Positions 15,385-24,775 of a stretch of DNA of 64,000 nt are shown here, one piece after another (position 1 is the stretch's first letter; each line of letters starts with the position of its first letter). A model generated the notes under the pieces. The model did no database searches. It was given only the letters and a program-made list of their open reading frames with translations, and had not been told where the DNA came from. A program made the translations under genes and the position numbers. Source of the stretch: UBA2821 sp902763335 (GTDB lineage: Bacteria > Bacillota > Clostridia > Lachnospirales > Lachnospiraceae); the NCBI GenBank assembly GCA_052066835.1, contig JBQHRJ010000003.1. The stretch is one strand, 5' to 3'.

Positions 15385-16911
15385 ATGCAGGGAGAAAGAA
15401 CCTATATAGCTATAGATTTAAAATCTTTCTATGCTTCTGTGGAGTGTGTTGAAAGAGGGCTTGATCCGCTTTTGACTAATCTTGTGGTGGCGGATAAAAC
15501 GAGGACGACAAAGACGATATGTCTTGCGGTTTCGCCATCATTAAAGTCATATGGAGTATCGGGAAGGGCAAGATTATTTGAAGTTGTACAAAAGGTCAGG
15601 AATGCTAATGCAGAACGTTTGCAGAAAGCTCCTGGCCATGTTTTTGTGGGAAAATCCTGTGATTTAAAAGAACTTGAGGAGCATCCGGAGTATGAGCTTG
15701 ATTATATTGTGGCAACTCCGCGAATGGCATATTATATGGAATACAGTACGAAAATTTACGATATCTATTTGAAATATATTGCTCCGGAGGACATGCATGT
15801 GTATTCGGTTGATGAGGTTTTTATGGACGTAACATCGTATCTTAACACATACAGGATGACACCGAGACAGCTTGCAGAGACTATAGTGAAAGATGTATTT
15901 GATGAGACGGGAATTACAGCTACAGCCGGGATTGGAACTAATATGTATCTGTGCAAAATTGCCATGGATATAGTTGCCAAACATACGGAACCTGACGAAA
16001 ACGGAGTGAGAATGGCTGAGCTTGATGAGATGACCTACAGAAAAATGTTATGGGGACACCGGCCTATTACAGATTTCTGGCGTGTCGGAAGGGGATATGC
16101 GAAGAAACTTGCAGAGCATGGAATGTATACAATGGGGGATGTTGCAAGGTGTTCTGTGGGAGGGGAATATGATTATCAAAATGAGGATTTGCTTTACAGA
16201 CTTTTTGGGATTAATGCGGAGCTTCTGATTGATCATGCATGGGGATATGAACCATGTACCATTAAGGAAATAAAGGAATACAAGCCGACTACTAACAGTC
16301 TGGGTTCGGGACAGGTGCTTAAATGTCCGTATGATTATGAAAAGGCAAAAGTGGTAGTTATGGAAATGGCTGATATGCTGGCACTTGATTTGGTGGATAA
16401 AGGACTGGTGACAGACCAGATAGTTCTGACTGTGGGATATGACATAGAGAATCTTACCAATCCCGAACGGAGAAAAATGTACAGAGGGGCAGTTACGACA
16501 GATAATTATGGAAGAAAAATCCCGAAACATGCTCATGGAACGACAAACCTTGAGCGATATACATCATCATCAAGGCTTATGACAGGTGCAGTGGAAAAAT
16601 TGTATGAAAATATAGTAAACAAAAATCTTTTAATCAGAAGAATAACAATAACTGCAAACCATGTGGTTAAAAAGGGAACGATAAATGAAGAAAAAGAATA
16701 TGAACAGATGGATTTGTTCACGGACTATGAAAAATTAAAGCAGGAGAATGATGAAGAGAAAGAAAAGCTTGAGCGCGAGGAAAAGATGCAGAAAGCGGTG
16801 CTGGATATTAAGAAGAAATATGGCAAAAACTATATTTTGAAAGGTATGAATTTTCGTGAGGGCGGCACTGCCAGAGAGCGAAATGGTCAGATAGGAGGTC
16901 ATAAGGCGTGA
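15385..16911 (+). CDS. Y-family (UmuC/DinB-type) DNA polymerase
   Basis: A translesion DNA polymerase. The palm motif YIAIDLKSFYASVECVERG carries the first catalytic aspartate, and YSVDEVFMDVTSYL contains the S-D/V-DE pair of Y-family enzymes; ITATAGIGTNMYLCKIAMD is the conserved segment after it. The C-terminal little-finger region is followed by a Lys/Glu-rich tail. About 508 residues, longer than Pol IV and like the UvrX/YqjW group of Firmicutes. The ATG at 15385 has GGAGGG close upstream; the frame starting at 15355 has no ribosome site. The next gene encodes a YolD-like protein, the usual partner of this group. I see no LexA box nearby. Confidence 0.88.
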   Translation: MQGERTYIAIDLKSFYASVECVERGLDPLLTNLVVADKTRTTKTICLAVSPSLKSYGVSGRARLFEVVQKVRNANAERLQKAPGHVFVGKSCDLKELEEHPEYELDYIVATPRMAYYMEYSTKIYDIYLKYIAPEDMHVYSVDEVFMDVTSYLNTYRMTPRQLAETIVKDVFDETGITATAGIGTNMYLCKIAMDIVAKHTEPDENGVRMAELDEMTYRKMLWGHRPITDFWRVGRGYAKKLAEHGMYTMGDVARCSVGGEYDYQNEDLLYRLFGINAELLIDHAWGYEPCTIKEIKEYKPTTNSLGSGQVLKCPYDYEKAKVVVMEMADMLALDLVDKGLVTDQIVLTVGYDIENLTNPERRKMYRGAVTTDNYGRKIPKHAHGTTNLERYTSSSRLMTGAVEKLYENIVNKNLLIRRITITANHVVKKGTINEEKEYEQMDLFTDYEKLKQENDEEKEKLEREEKMQKAVLDIKKKYGKNYILKGMNFREGGTARERNGQIGGHKA

Positions 16912-17318
16912 ATGATGCTGATATACACAAATATGATGATATCATAAACCTTCCACATCATGTATCATCTACAAGACCACATATGTCAATTGAGGAAAGA
17001 GCGGCACAGTTCTCGCCGTTTGCGGCACTTACAGGACATGAAGATGCTATAAAGGAAACTGCACGCCAGACAGAACGGGAAATTATACTGGATGAAAATG
17101 AACTTGAAATATTGGATGAAAAACTTAAAGCAATACTGAGTGATAAATCAGATAATAAAAACATAAAAGTTGTATATTATGTTCCTGATGAGAATAAAAA
17201 TGGCGGTAAATATGTGGAGTGCAGCGGCAGGGTCAAGAAGATGGATGAGTACAGACATGTGTTGGTTATGGAAGATGGCACAGAAATAAATGTTGGAAGA
17301 ATAGTGGATATACAATAG
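16908..17318 (+). CDS. YolD-like protein (GTG start)
   Basis: A 136-residue protein with the YolD signature: RPHMSIEERAAQFSPFAALTGHEDAIKETARQTE followed by a small beta domain. YolD-like proteins are encoded next to UvrX-type Y-family polymerases in Firmicutes and are thought to act with them, though the role is not well defined. The GTG has AGGAGG nine bases upstream and overlaps the polymerase stop, so expression is coupled. The protein is highly charged and probably cytoplasmic. Confidence 0.85.
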   Translation: MNDADIHKYDDIINLPHHVSSTRPHMSIEERAAQFSPFAALTGHEDAIKETARQTEREIILDENELEILDEKLKAILSDKSDNKNIKVVYYVPDENKNGGKYVECSGRVKKMDEYRHVLVMEDGTEINVGRIVDIQ

Positions 17319-17446
17319 CAGTGAGATTAAAATGTACAGAGAAGGAAGTAAGCAGAGTATTAGCAACATTGTAGTAATATAAACAGGGTGTCTGATTTAT
17401 AATCAAACACCATGTTTATGATTGTGAAAGAGGTGATATTAAAAGT

Positions 17447-18556
17447 ATGAGAAAATTATTACGTGATAAATATTCAACAATATTATTGATTACAGGTTTT
17501 GTGTTATCGTGTTTTGTTGCCGTGAATGTTCTTACAATGATGAATGAGGTGAAAAATCAGCAAAACAGAAAAAGCAAGAGTGATTATAAGAATACGAAAA
17601 ACTTTGAAAGAGAGATGCCGGAAGAAATAACGGAAGACAAGATAGAGGAAGTTGTACAGGAACTTCATACAGATAATGGAAATGTATTTATATATGGATA
17701 TTACAGCTTTGTCGGAAGTGGCTTATATAATCCGTGTATATATTTAATAGTTTCTGAAAATGAGAAGGCAGACCGTCAATTTATATGGGGAAGAATGCCC
17801 AATGAAGAAGAAAGAAGAAATAAAGAAAATGTTATTGCTGCAGGTACAAATATGAATCCATATATTCAGGAAAAAGACGGAGAAAAGTATATTGAGATTG
17901 ATTCTACTGAGTATAAGGTTGTGGGAAGTTATGAGTCGTATGATAATCTTAATCAGGAAAATAATATGGATATTTGTACATATTATGAATGTGCAGATGA
18001 AAAGCTGAAACATAGTGTGGCGGATTTGGCCGTATTTAACGTGAAATATGGCAGTTCTGTTGTTGTGGGAGCTGCGTACAATAATGAGATTTTGAAAATA
18101 GAAAATGTCTTAGATAACAATGGTATAAATGAGAGTACGTATTATGAGGAGGATGATACACTGGCAAACATTAAACAGCGTATTAACCAGTATTTTATGT
18201 ATTTAACTTTTATATTTACACTCATAAACTGTATGGTTATATCAAATATATGGATAAAGAGAAGATATAATGAATTGGTAATCAGACGTACATATGGATA
18301 TGGAATGGCAGACATTATAAAACTGGTTCTTAAAGATTTAGCTGTTTATGGAGGTATTTCTATGATAATAGGAATAATTTTACAAACGATATATGCAGCA
18401 GCACTTGGAAAAAGTATGTTAAAACTGAATTATGCAGGTGAAAATCTTTTGTTTTTTGCCGTAATATTGGGAATTATAATCATTGTGTCGGGGCTGATTC
18501 CGGTTTTACAGATAAGAAAAATAGTTCCTGCATCAGATATAAGACATCAGAGATAA
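17447..18556 (+). CDS. FtsX/MacB-type ABC permease (first)
   Basis: One N-terminal helix (about residues 10-32), a large extracytoplasmic domain of about 230 residues rich in charged residues, then three C-terminal helices: the MacB/FtsX topology. The loop KRRYNELVIRRTYGYGMADI between the second and third helices matches the cytoplasmic coupling loop typical of FtsX domains. It pairs with a second permease and a LolD-type ATPase downstream. Such systems move peptides or act as mechanotransmission pumps across the membrane. A short inverted repeat (AAACA...TGTTT, about 17381-17417) lies upstream. Confidence 0.85.
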   Translation: MRKLLRDKYSTILLITGFVLSCFVAVNVLTMMNEVKNQQNRKSKSDYKNTKNFEREMPEEITEDKIEEVVQELHTDNGNVFIYGYYSFVGSGLYNPCIYLIVSENEKADRQFIWGRMPNEEERRNKENVIAAGTNMNPYIQEKDGEKYIEIDSTEYKVVGSYESYDNLNQENNMDICTYYECADEKLKHSVADLAVFNVKYGSSVVVGAAYNNEILKIENVLDNNGINESTYYEEDDTLANIKQRINQYFMYLTFIFTLINCMVISNIWIKRRYNELVIRRTYGYGMADIIKLVLKDLAVYGGISMIIGIILQTIYAAALGKSMLKLNYAGENLLFFAVILGIIIIVSGLIPVLQIRKIVPASDIRHQR

Positions 18557-18578
18557 ATATAAAAATGGAGGTTTGATA

Positions 18579-19823
18579 ATGCTGCGATTGATTTTTAAAT
18601 CCATGAAAAACAGGATTGTAAGTATATTGATGGTTACGGTTGTGTGTATAATTTCATTGATGCTGGTCTCAATGTCGATATACATATATGAAAATAGTAT
18701 TTATTGTACTAAACAAATAAATTCAATTATGAAAGGAAAAGTAGAAAATTCAGCGATTATAGGCATTATGGGTACAGAATCCGATGAAGAATCTGAGAAA
18801 AGTAATGCATTTAGAAAAGTTCTTGGAGAGATGCCTGAAATAAGTGCGGCAGGTTATACACAATTTGCCCCGGGAATGGACGGATGTGAATATGCCGAGG
18901 TTCAAAGAAAGATTAAAGGGAATGATGATGAGCTTCAGTATCTGTACTTAGAAAGTGAAGCCGCTGATCTATATAACATTGAACTTGAAGAAGGACAGCT
19001 TGTAAAGGATATGCCAAATGATGACGGATTGATTTATGTTTACCTTGGGAGTGCGTTTAAGGATTACTATTCTGTAGGTGATGAGTCAGAATGGAAAGTT
19101 ACTGAAGAGATAAGATTTAAATTTATTGTAAAGGGTTTCTTTAAAGATGGCGTCAGGGTACTCAGGCAGAATGAAGTTGAGGATTCAGGAGCTTTTTTGG
19201 GAGACAAATGTTATGATACGTTGGGAGAAACGGATGCTATAATGGAATTCAATAGAGGAACGATTAGTAGTAGTACAATGCTTTGTTCGTGGAAGGACGG
19301 ATATTCATTTGATGAAATGCAAACAAAGATTTTAGATAAAGCTGAAGAATGTGGAATTGAATGTGTGGTTGCAAGCATGTCTGAGATAATAAATGAAAAG
19401 GTGCGGTCAACAAAAGAGATTAATGAATATATACTGAATGTACTGGGTGTTATATTGGCAACGACGATTGTTATGATGATATGTATTCAGGTAACTTCTA
19501 TATTAAATAATATGTCAGAGTATGGAATACTGTATGCAAACGGTTTCACGACCGCGAATATAGGAATTATGCTTATCGTTGAAAATGTACTCAAAATGAT
19601 TATAAGTTGTGCTGTATCACTGGCGATAGTGAAAAAACTGCTAACAACGCTGTTATATATAATTCCGGAAGAACAGGAAGTATTTAATGATATATTTAAC
19701 AATAATGTGATATGGGGAAATATCGGGGCTGCGGCAATTATGAGTTTAGCTTCCCTGATAATACCACTGATATTTATAACGAGGCTTAAACCCGTACAGT
19801 TAATAGGAGGAAATGATACATGA
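18579..19823 (+). CDS. FtsX/MacB-type ABC permease (second)
   Basis: About 414 residues with the same plan as the gene before it: an N-terminal helix after MLRLIFKSMKNR, a large outer domain (about 40-280), and three C-terminal helices, with EYGILYANGFTTANIG as the coupling loop. ATG at 18579 has GGAGG nine bases upstream; the TTG at 18573 is a less likely start. Its last four bases overlap the ATPase start. The two permeases differ clearly in their outer domains, so a heterodimer is likely. Confidence 0.85.
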   Translation: MLRLIFKSMKNRIVSILMVTVVCIISLMLVSMSIYIYENSIYCTKQINSIMKGKVENSAIIGIMGTESDEESEKSNAFRKVLGEMPEISAAGYTQFAPGMDGCEYAEVQRKIKGNDDELQYLYLESEAADLYNIELEEGQLVKDMPNDDGLIYVYLGSAFKDYYSVGDESEWKVTEEIRFKFIVKGFFKDGVRVLRQNEVEDSGAFLGDKCYDTLGETDAIMEFNRGTISSSTMLCSWKDGYSFDEMQTKILDKAEECGIECVVASMSEIINEKVRSTKEINEYILNVLGVILATTIVMMICIQVTSILNNMSEYGILYANGFTTANIGIMLIVENVLKMIISCAVSLAIVKKLLTTLLYIIPEEQEVFNDIFNNNVIWGNIGAAAIMSLASLIIPLIFITRLKPVQLIGGNDT

Positions 19824-20485
19824 TACAGTTAAAAAATATAGTAAAAACATATGATGCAGGTAACAGGAAATTTAATGCACTGGATGGTGTAAGTCTTGAT
19901 ATACAGGATGGAGAAATGGTAGCTGTGATGGGACCGTCAGGTTCAGGTAAGTCAACACTTCTTAATATAATAGGAGGAATGGATATGGCTACGGAGGGAG
20001 AGTACATGTATGATGACATAAATGTTACCAAGATGAAAAATAAAGATTTACATATATTCAGACGTGATAATATAAGTTTTGTATTTCAGCATTTTGCATT
20101 AATGAACAGATATACAGTATATGAAAATGTTGAAGTTCCGCTTATAGCGGCACATGTGAATCCGTTAAAAAGGAAAGAGATTGTGATGAATCAGTTGGAA
20201 CGTCTGGGGATAGAAGATCAGGTTAAGAAGTATCCGACACAGTTGTCAGGCGGACAGCAGCAAAGATGTGCCATAGCAAGAGCACTGGCGGCAAACCACA
20301 GATTGATTCTGGCTGATGAACCTACAGGGGCACTGGATGTTTCTACAGGAAACGAGATAATGGAGATATTCAGGGAAATTAAAGATGAGGGAAAAACAGT
20401 AGTGATAATTACTCATGATAACGGTGTAGCGGCAAAATGTGACAGAATCCTTAAGATTGTTGATGGCAAATTGACAAAAGTATGA
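19820..20485 (+). CDS. LolD/MacB-type ABC ATPase
   Basis: A 221-residue nucleotide-binding subunit. Walker A is GPSGSGKSTLL, the Q loop is in FVFQHFALMNRYT, the signature is LSGGQQQRCAIARAL, Walker B is LILADEPTGALD, and the switch His is in VIITHD. This is the LolD/MacB/SalX branch that pairs with FtsX-type permeases, consistent with the two upstream genes. The ATGA overlap with the second permease indicates coupling. A weak hairpin (TGATATA...TATATCA) follows. Confidence 0.95.
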   Translation: MIQLKNIVKTYDAGNRKFNALDGVSLDIQDGEMVAVMGPSGSGKSTLLNIIGGMDMATEGEYMYDDINVTKMKNKDLHIFRRDNISFVFQHFALMNRYTVYENVEVPLIAAHVNPLKRKEIVMNQLERLGIEDQVKKYPTQLSGGQQQRCAIARALAANHRLILADEPTGALDVSTGNEIMEIFREIKDEGKTVVIITHDNGVAAKCDRILKIVDGKLTKV

Positions 20486-20551
20486 TATAGTATTTATATC
20501 AAAATAATTAAAGGGAAGATATTTACAGACCTTTTTGGAATGGAGGATTCA

Positions 20552-21829
20552 ATGAAAAGAAAACTGATAAAACTGTCTGCGGTATTAGCTGTGGCTTTTA
20601 CGACAATGCTGACATTAAATGTGAAGAGTGTAAAGGCTGACACGTGGGGACAGTGGGTGTACGAAGGAAATGATTATGAGGCAACTGTTACAGGTTATAC
20701 AGGTTCAGACACAAATGTAAATATACCTGCCAGTATAAACGGTAAAGTAGTAGTGGCACTAAGAGGTACATTTTATAATAATAAAAGAATTAAGACAGTC
20801 TACATACCGGATAGTGTAAAAGTAATTGACTCAGTGTGGGGCGGTGGCTCAGAGGTTGATATAAATGGGTATGCCTACTGGGATTCATGTGACGGAACAT
20901 TTGAGGGATGCAGTAATCTTACAACCGTCAAAGGTGCAAAGGGTGTTAATGCTTATGCAGAGGAGACATTTAAGCAGTGTGTAAGTCTTAAGAGTATCAG
21001 ATTGTATAATATAAGTCTTATACCGGGTAAGATGTTTTTGGGATGTAGCAGTCTGAGGGGAATAACGATTCCTGATTCTGTTACAAATGTAGCATATTGG
21101 TCATTTGCGGAATGTACATCCCTGCGTAAAGTTTCAGGAGGAAAGAAAGTAACAGAATACGGTGAAGGAGCTTTCAGATGTTGCAAAAAGCTTTCAAGTA
21201 TTGAACTTGGCAGAACAAAGACGATTCCGTTATTCATGTTCTACAGATGTAAGAGTCTTGCTGGCATAAAGATTCCTACTACAGTAACATCAATTCAATA
21301 TAGTGCATTTGCATATTCGGGACTTAAGAGCGTGAAACTTCCATCTTCACTTGAATACATAGGTGGCGGACGAGAGGATGAGACAGACAGGGAAGGTGCA
21401 TTTGAACACTGTGTGAAACTTACTAAGGTAACCGGAGGCAAAAATGTTAAAGTGTATGGTGTATGTGCATTTAAAGACTGTAAACAGTTAAAAAGCTTTT
21501 CGTTTGGCAAGGTTACAAAGATACAGAGATTTGTATTTGCAGGGTGTTCCAGTCTGAATAATGTTATGCTTCCGTCTACCGTTCGTGTTCTGGGAACGGG
21601 AGCGTTCAGAGACTGTAAGAAGATAAGAACACTCAAACTTCCGAATAAACTCACTACTATAGAGCCGGAGGCATTATGGGGATGTGACAGTCTTAAGAAT
21701 TTAGTAATTCCAAGAAGTGTCACTTTTGTAATGCTTGCGTCAGTTCCTATGAACAGGACCATATATGTTTATAAAGGCTCCAAGGCAGCAGAAATGCTTG
21801 AAGGATTGAGTAAATTAAAGTACATATAA
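20552..21829 (+). CDS. Secreted BspA-type leucine-rich-repeat protein
   Basis: A signal peptide (MKRKLIKLSAVLAVAFTTM... to VKA-D, about 30 residues) is followed by some twelve leucine-rich repeats of the BspA/LRR_5 type, with recurring units such as FEGCSNLTTVKGAKGV, FLGCSSLRGITIPDSVTNV and FAGCSSLNNVMLPSTVRVL. These repeats are common in surface and secreted proteins of gut bacteria and of unknown ligands. No LPXTG motif or other anchor is visible at the C terminus. ATG at 20552 has GGAGG upstream; the ATG at 20540 overlaps that site and is rejected. The following gene is also a secreted protein and may be cotranscribed. Confidence 0.85.
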   Translation: MKRKLIKLSAVLAVAFTTMLTLNVKSVKADTWGQWVYEGNDYEATVTGYTGSDTNVNIPASINGKVVVALRGTFYNNKRIKTVYIPDSVKVIDSVWGGGSEVDINGYAYWDSCDGTFEGCSNLTTVKGAKGVNAYAEETFKQCVSLKSIRLYNISLIPGKMFLGCSSLRGITIPDSVTNVAYWSFAECTSLRKVSGGKKVTEYGEGAFRCCKKLSSIELGRTKTIPLFMFYRCKSLAGIKIPTTVTSIQYSAFAYSGLKSVKLPSSLEYIGGGREDETDREGAFEHCVKLTKVTGGKNVKVYGVCAFKDCKQLKSFSFGKVTKIQRFVFAGCSSLNNVMLPSTVRVLGTGAFRDCKKIRTLKLPNKLTTIEPEALWGCDSLKNLVIPRSVTFVMLASVPMNRTIYVYKGSKAAEMLEGLSKLKYI

Positions 21830-21857
21830 ATGCGAAATGGCGGAATGGAGAATTAGT

Positions 21858-22886
21858 ATGAGTAAGAATAAAAATAAAATAAATGCATTGGTTTTATCGG
21901 TTATAATTGCGGTACTTTCAGTTCTCGGAATACAGACGGATGTTTACGCGGCAAATAATGTGACAGGGCCAAAATATGATTATAATGAAAGAAAATGGGT
22001 ATACAGTTACGTTTATTATGGAATGTATCCGCAAAGTGAAGTGGTGTATAAAGGTGATTCGGCACAGATATCTGCACTTGCTTCAAGGAATGTGCAATCA
22101 TACAAAAAAGTAAGCAGGAAAACATGGAATAAAATAGTAAATGCAAAGTATAGTGTCAGCGGGGATGCGAAAGTTGACGGAGTGAGATACAGAAGGATAA
22201 AGATGACTGATGCTACCCAGGCACAGAGTGATACGCCGGAACTTTACAGATGGCTTGACAGTTCATCTTATCATTACTTCATATATGAGCCTATAAAGTG
22301 GAAGGCGCTTGAGATATCAAAGGGAAAAGCATTACTTCTATCGGATGAGGCACTTGATGATGAAAAGTACAATGATACAAAGACAGCAGCACTTATGTGG
22401 AATATCCGTTGGAAAAACAGTACAATGAGAAGCTGGCTTAACGGATATACCGGTTCGCAGAATGCATGCAGGGAAAACTTCTCCAAAGATAACTTTATAG
22501 ATGCTGCATTTACGAAATCCCAGCAGAAAAAACTGATAGCAAGAAAAATGGGTGGAAATGTAAAAGATAAGGTATTTCTGTTATATGAGGAAGATATACA
22601 TAACAGTGAGGTGGCATATAGGAGAGGATTTGTTGGAGAGGAATCTTATAGAACCACATGTACTACTTATGGTTATGCTAAGGGGATATGGAGACCGAAA
22701 CAGAGTGATGATCAGACGGTAATGTGGTGGCTGAATACAGATGATGCCGGAGACATGGTGCCGAATGTATCATACTACGGAGAAATTGACAGTGACGGAA
22801 GGAATAACAATAAGGATGCAATCGGTGTCAGACCGGCTATAATAGTCAGCAAGGATACGGTTCGCAAGCTTAAAGTAGCAAAATAA
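21858..22886 (+). CDS. Secreted DUF6273-like protein
   Basis: A signal peptide (to about VYA-ANN) precedes a domain that starts YVYYGMYPQSEVVYKGD and ends GVRPAIIVSKD, the hallmark ends of the DUF6273 family, with SWLNG and WWLNTDDAGD between them. The biochemical role of this domain is not known to me; it is common in secreted proteins of Lachnospiraceae. ATG at 21858 has TGGAG at seven bases, which is preferred to the ATG at 21837. A strong terminator follows. Confidence 0.75.
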   Translation: MSKNKNKINALVLSVIIAVLSVLGIQTDVYAANNVTGPKYDYNERKWVYSYVYYGMYPQSEVVYKGDSAQISALASRNVQSYKKVSRKTWNKIVNAKYSVSGDAKVDGVRYRRIKMTDATQAQSDTPELYRWLDSSSYHYFIYEPIKWKALEISKGKALLLSDEALDDEKYNDTKTAALMWNIRWKNSTMRSWLNGYTGSQNACRENFSKDNFIDAAFTKSQQKKLIARKMGGNVKDKVFLLYEEDIHNSEVAYRRGFVGEESYRTTCTTYGYAKGIWRPKQSDDQTVMWWLNTDDAGDMVPNVSYYGEIDSDGRNNNKDAIGVRPAIIVSKDTVRKLKVAK

Positions 22887-22928
22887 AATATTGTATATAT
22901 TATATAGAAGAAAAAATTTATGGTAAAG

Positions 22929-22960
22929 TCGAGCAGGTGTCAGCCTGCTCGATTTTATTT
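22929..22960 (+). terminator. Intrinsic terminator
   Basis: Nine-base perfect stem TCGAGCAGG/CCTGCTCGA with a TGTCAG loop, followed by TTTTATTT. It ends the secreted-protein unit before the pantothenate operon. Confidence 0.9.
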
Positions 22961-22961
22961 C

Positions 22962-22990
22962 TTGCATTTTAACTATATATGTGTTATTCT
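22962..22990 (+). promoter_or_regulatory. Putative promoter of the pantothenate operon
   Basis: TTGCAT (22962-22967), a 17-base spacer and TATTCT (22985-22990), in the only gap before the operon. The hexamers deviate from consensus at one and two positions, so this is a moderate call. Confidence 0.45.
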
Positions 22991-23071
22991 TCACAATGAG
23001 CGGTATTCTGGAAAGAAACTGCATCAGATGATAGTGCATGCCACTTACCCGGAGAAACAGGAGGTGCTGCC

Positions 23072-23929
23072 ATGCATATAGGAATAATTGGAGCAGGAAA
23101 GGTTGGATGTTCCATAGGAAAGTATCTTGTGGATTCCGGTATTTCCGTGACAGGTTATTATAGTAAAACCCGCGAAAATGCTGCCGCTGCGGCAGAATTT
23201 ACAGGCACGGAAGTGTTTGAGAATGTGGGAGATATAGTATCGGCAAGTGATACCCTTTTTATTGCCACACCTGATGACAGGATTGGTGACGTATGGGATT
23301 GCATTGCTAAGTATAATATAGAAGAAAAAATTGTATGCCATTTTAGTGGTTCATTATCATCCGTTGTATTTTCCGGTATAGAAGAGAAGGGTGCGTCCGG
23401 CTGTTCTATACATCCGATGTTAGCGTTCAGTGACAGATTTTCCTCGTACAGACAATTGAATAATGCCATATTCACCATAGAGGGAATGAAGAGAGCGGTT
23501 GATACAGTAAAAGGGATTTTTGAAAGTACCGGCAATACGGTTCTTAAGATGAAATCAGAAGAAAAATCAAGATATCATGCTGCCGCATCCATATTGAGCA
23601 ACCAGATGATTGCGTTATATCAGATAGGAATAGACAATCTGGTAAAATGCGGATTTGATGAGGAAGATGCGAAAATGCTTATCAAGCCTCTGGTAAAGAA
23701 TAATGTAGATGCATTTCTGGAGAAAGGCAGTGTAAATGCACTTACCGGACCGGTAGAGAGAAATGACATAAGTACGGTGAGAAAACATCTTGATGTACTG
23801 TCAGGTGATGACAGAGAAATATACCGTCTGCTCGGCAAAAAATTAGTGTCTGTGGCACAGGAGAAAAATCAGGACAGAAACTACGAAAAACTAAAAGAAG
23901 TATTTATGGAAAGGAAAACGACAAAATGA
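23072..23929 (+). CDS. panG: Rossmann/DUF2520 oxidoreductase, probable ketopantoate reductase PanG
   Basis: A 285-residue NAD(P)-binding protein: MHIGIIGAGKVGCSIGKYL is the dinucleotide-binding fold, and the C-terminal half carries the DUF2520 pattern (HPMLAFSD, then SRYHAAASILSNQMIALY, then ALTGPVERND). Ketopantoate reduction is the one step between PanB and PanC, and no PanE is encoded here. PanG, described in Francisella as an alternative ketopantoate reductase, is a protein of this kind, so the gene order strongly suggests that role. AGGAGGT precedes the ATG. Its stop overlaps the panB start. The assignment rests on context and family recall. Confidence 0.75.
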   Translation: MHIGIIGAGKVGCSIGKYLVDSGISVTGYYSKTRENAAAAAEFTGTEVFENVGDIVSASDTLFIATPDDRIGDVWDCIAKYNIEEKIVCHFSGSLSSVVFSGIEEKGASGCSIHPMLAFSDRFSSYRQLNNAIFTIEGMKRAVDTVKGIFESTGNTVLKMKSEEKSRYHAAASILSNQMIALYQIGIDNLVKCGFDEEDAKMLIKPLVKNNVDAFLEKGSVNALTGPVERNDISTVRKHLDVLSGDDREIYRLLGKKLVSVAQEKNQDRNYEKLKEVFMERKTTK

Positions 23930-24750
23930 AAAACACAGTAAACACATTCAGAGAGGCAAAGAAAAACGGAGAGAAACTCACTATGCTTACAGCTTATGAT
24001 TATTCTACGGCAAAGCTTATAGATGAGGCAGGAGTGAACAGCATACTTGTCGGTGATTCGTTAGGAAATGTTATTCTCGGATATGAAGACACAGTATCAG
24101 TTACGGTTGAAGATATGATTCATCATGGAGCAGCAGTGGCAAGAGGTGCAAAAAATGCACTTGTAGTTATAGATATGCCGTTTATGTCTTATCAGACATC
24201 AGTATATGATGCGCTTGTAAATGCAGGCCGCCTTATGAAAGAGGGACGTGGAAATGCCGTTAAACTTGAGGGTGGAAAGGAAGTATGCCCACAGATAAAG
24301 GCAATAACAGATGCAGGGATACCTGTATGTGCCCATCTTGGAATGACACCACAGTCCATTAATGCATTTGGTGGATTTAAGGTGCAGTGTAAGACAGAGG
24401 AAACAGCAAGAAAACTTATAGAGGATGCAAAGGCAGTGGAAGAGGCAGGAGCATTTGCAGTAGTACTTGAATGTGTACCTACAAAGCTTGCAGAACTTAT
24501 TACTAAGGAAATAAATATTCCGACAATAGGAATCGGAGCAGGAGCAGGATGTGACGGACAGGTTCTCGTATATCAGGATATGTTAGGTATGTTCTCAGAT
24601 TTCACACCCAAATTTGTAAAGAAATTTGCAAATGTGGGAGAGGTTATGAAAGAGGCATTCAAACAGTATATAGAAGAAGTTTCAAATGGAACATTTCCTG
24701 AGGAGAAACATGGATATAAAATAGATGAGGAAGTATTAAAGTCTTTATAG
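23926..24750 (+). CDS. panB: 3-methyl-2-oxobutanoate hydroxymethyltransferase
   Basis: PanB makes ketopantoate from 2-oxoisovalerate and methylene-tetrahydrofolate. Visible motifs are KLTMLTAYDYSTAKL, VGDSLGNVILGYEDTVSVT with the metal-binding aspartate, HLGMTPQSINAFGGFKVQ, and IGIGAGAGCDGQVLVYQDMLG. At 274 residues it has normal length. It overlaps the upstream reductase by four bases and is followed 25 bases later by panC. Cytoplasmic. Confidence 0.97.
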   Translation: MKNTVNTFREAKKNGEKLTMLTAYDYSTAKLIDEAGVNSILVGDSLGNVILGYEDTVSVTVEDMIHHGAAVARGAKNALVVIDMPFMSYQTSVYDALVNAGRLMKEGRGNAVKLEGGKEVCPQIKAITDAGIPVCAHLGMTPQSINAFGGFKVQCKTEETARKLIEDAKAVEEAGAFAVVLECVPTKLAELITKEINIPTIGIGAGAGCDGQVLVYQDMLGMFSDFTPKFVKKFANVGEVMKEAFKQYIEEVSNGTFPEEKHGYKIDEEVLKSL

Positions 24751-24775
24751 TATATACGGAAAGGTGATTAAGAAA

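Noticed and set aside
17381..17417. Terminator before the FtsX-type permease
   Set aside because: There is a palindrome, but it has interrupted pairing and no T run, so I do not list it as a terminator.
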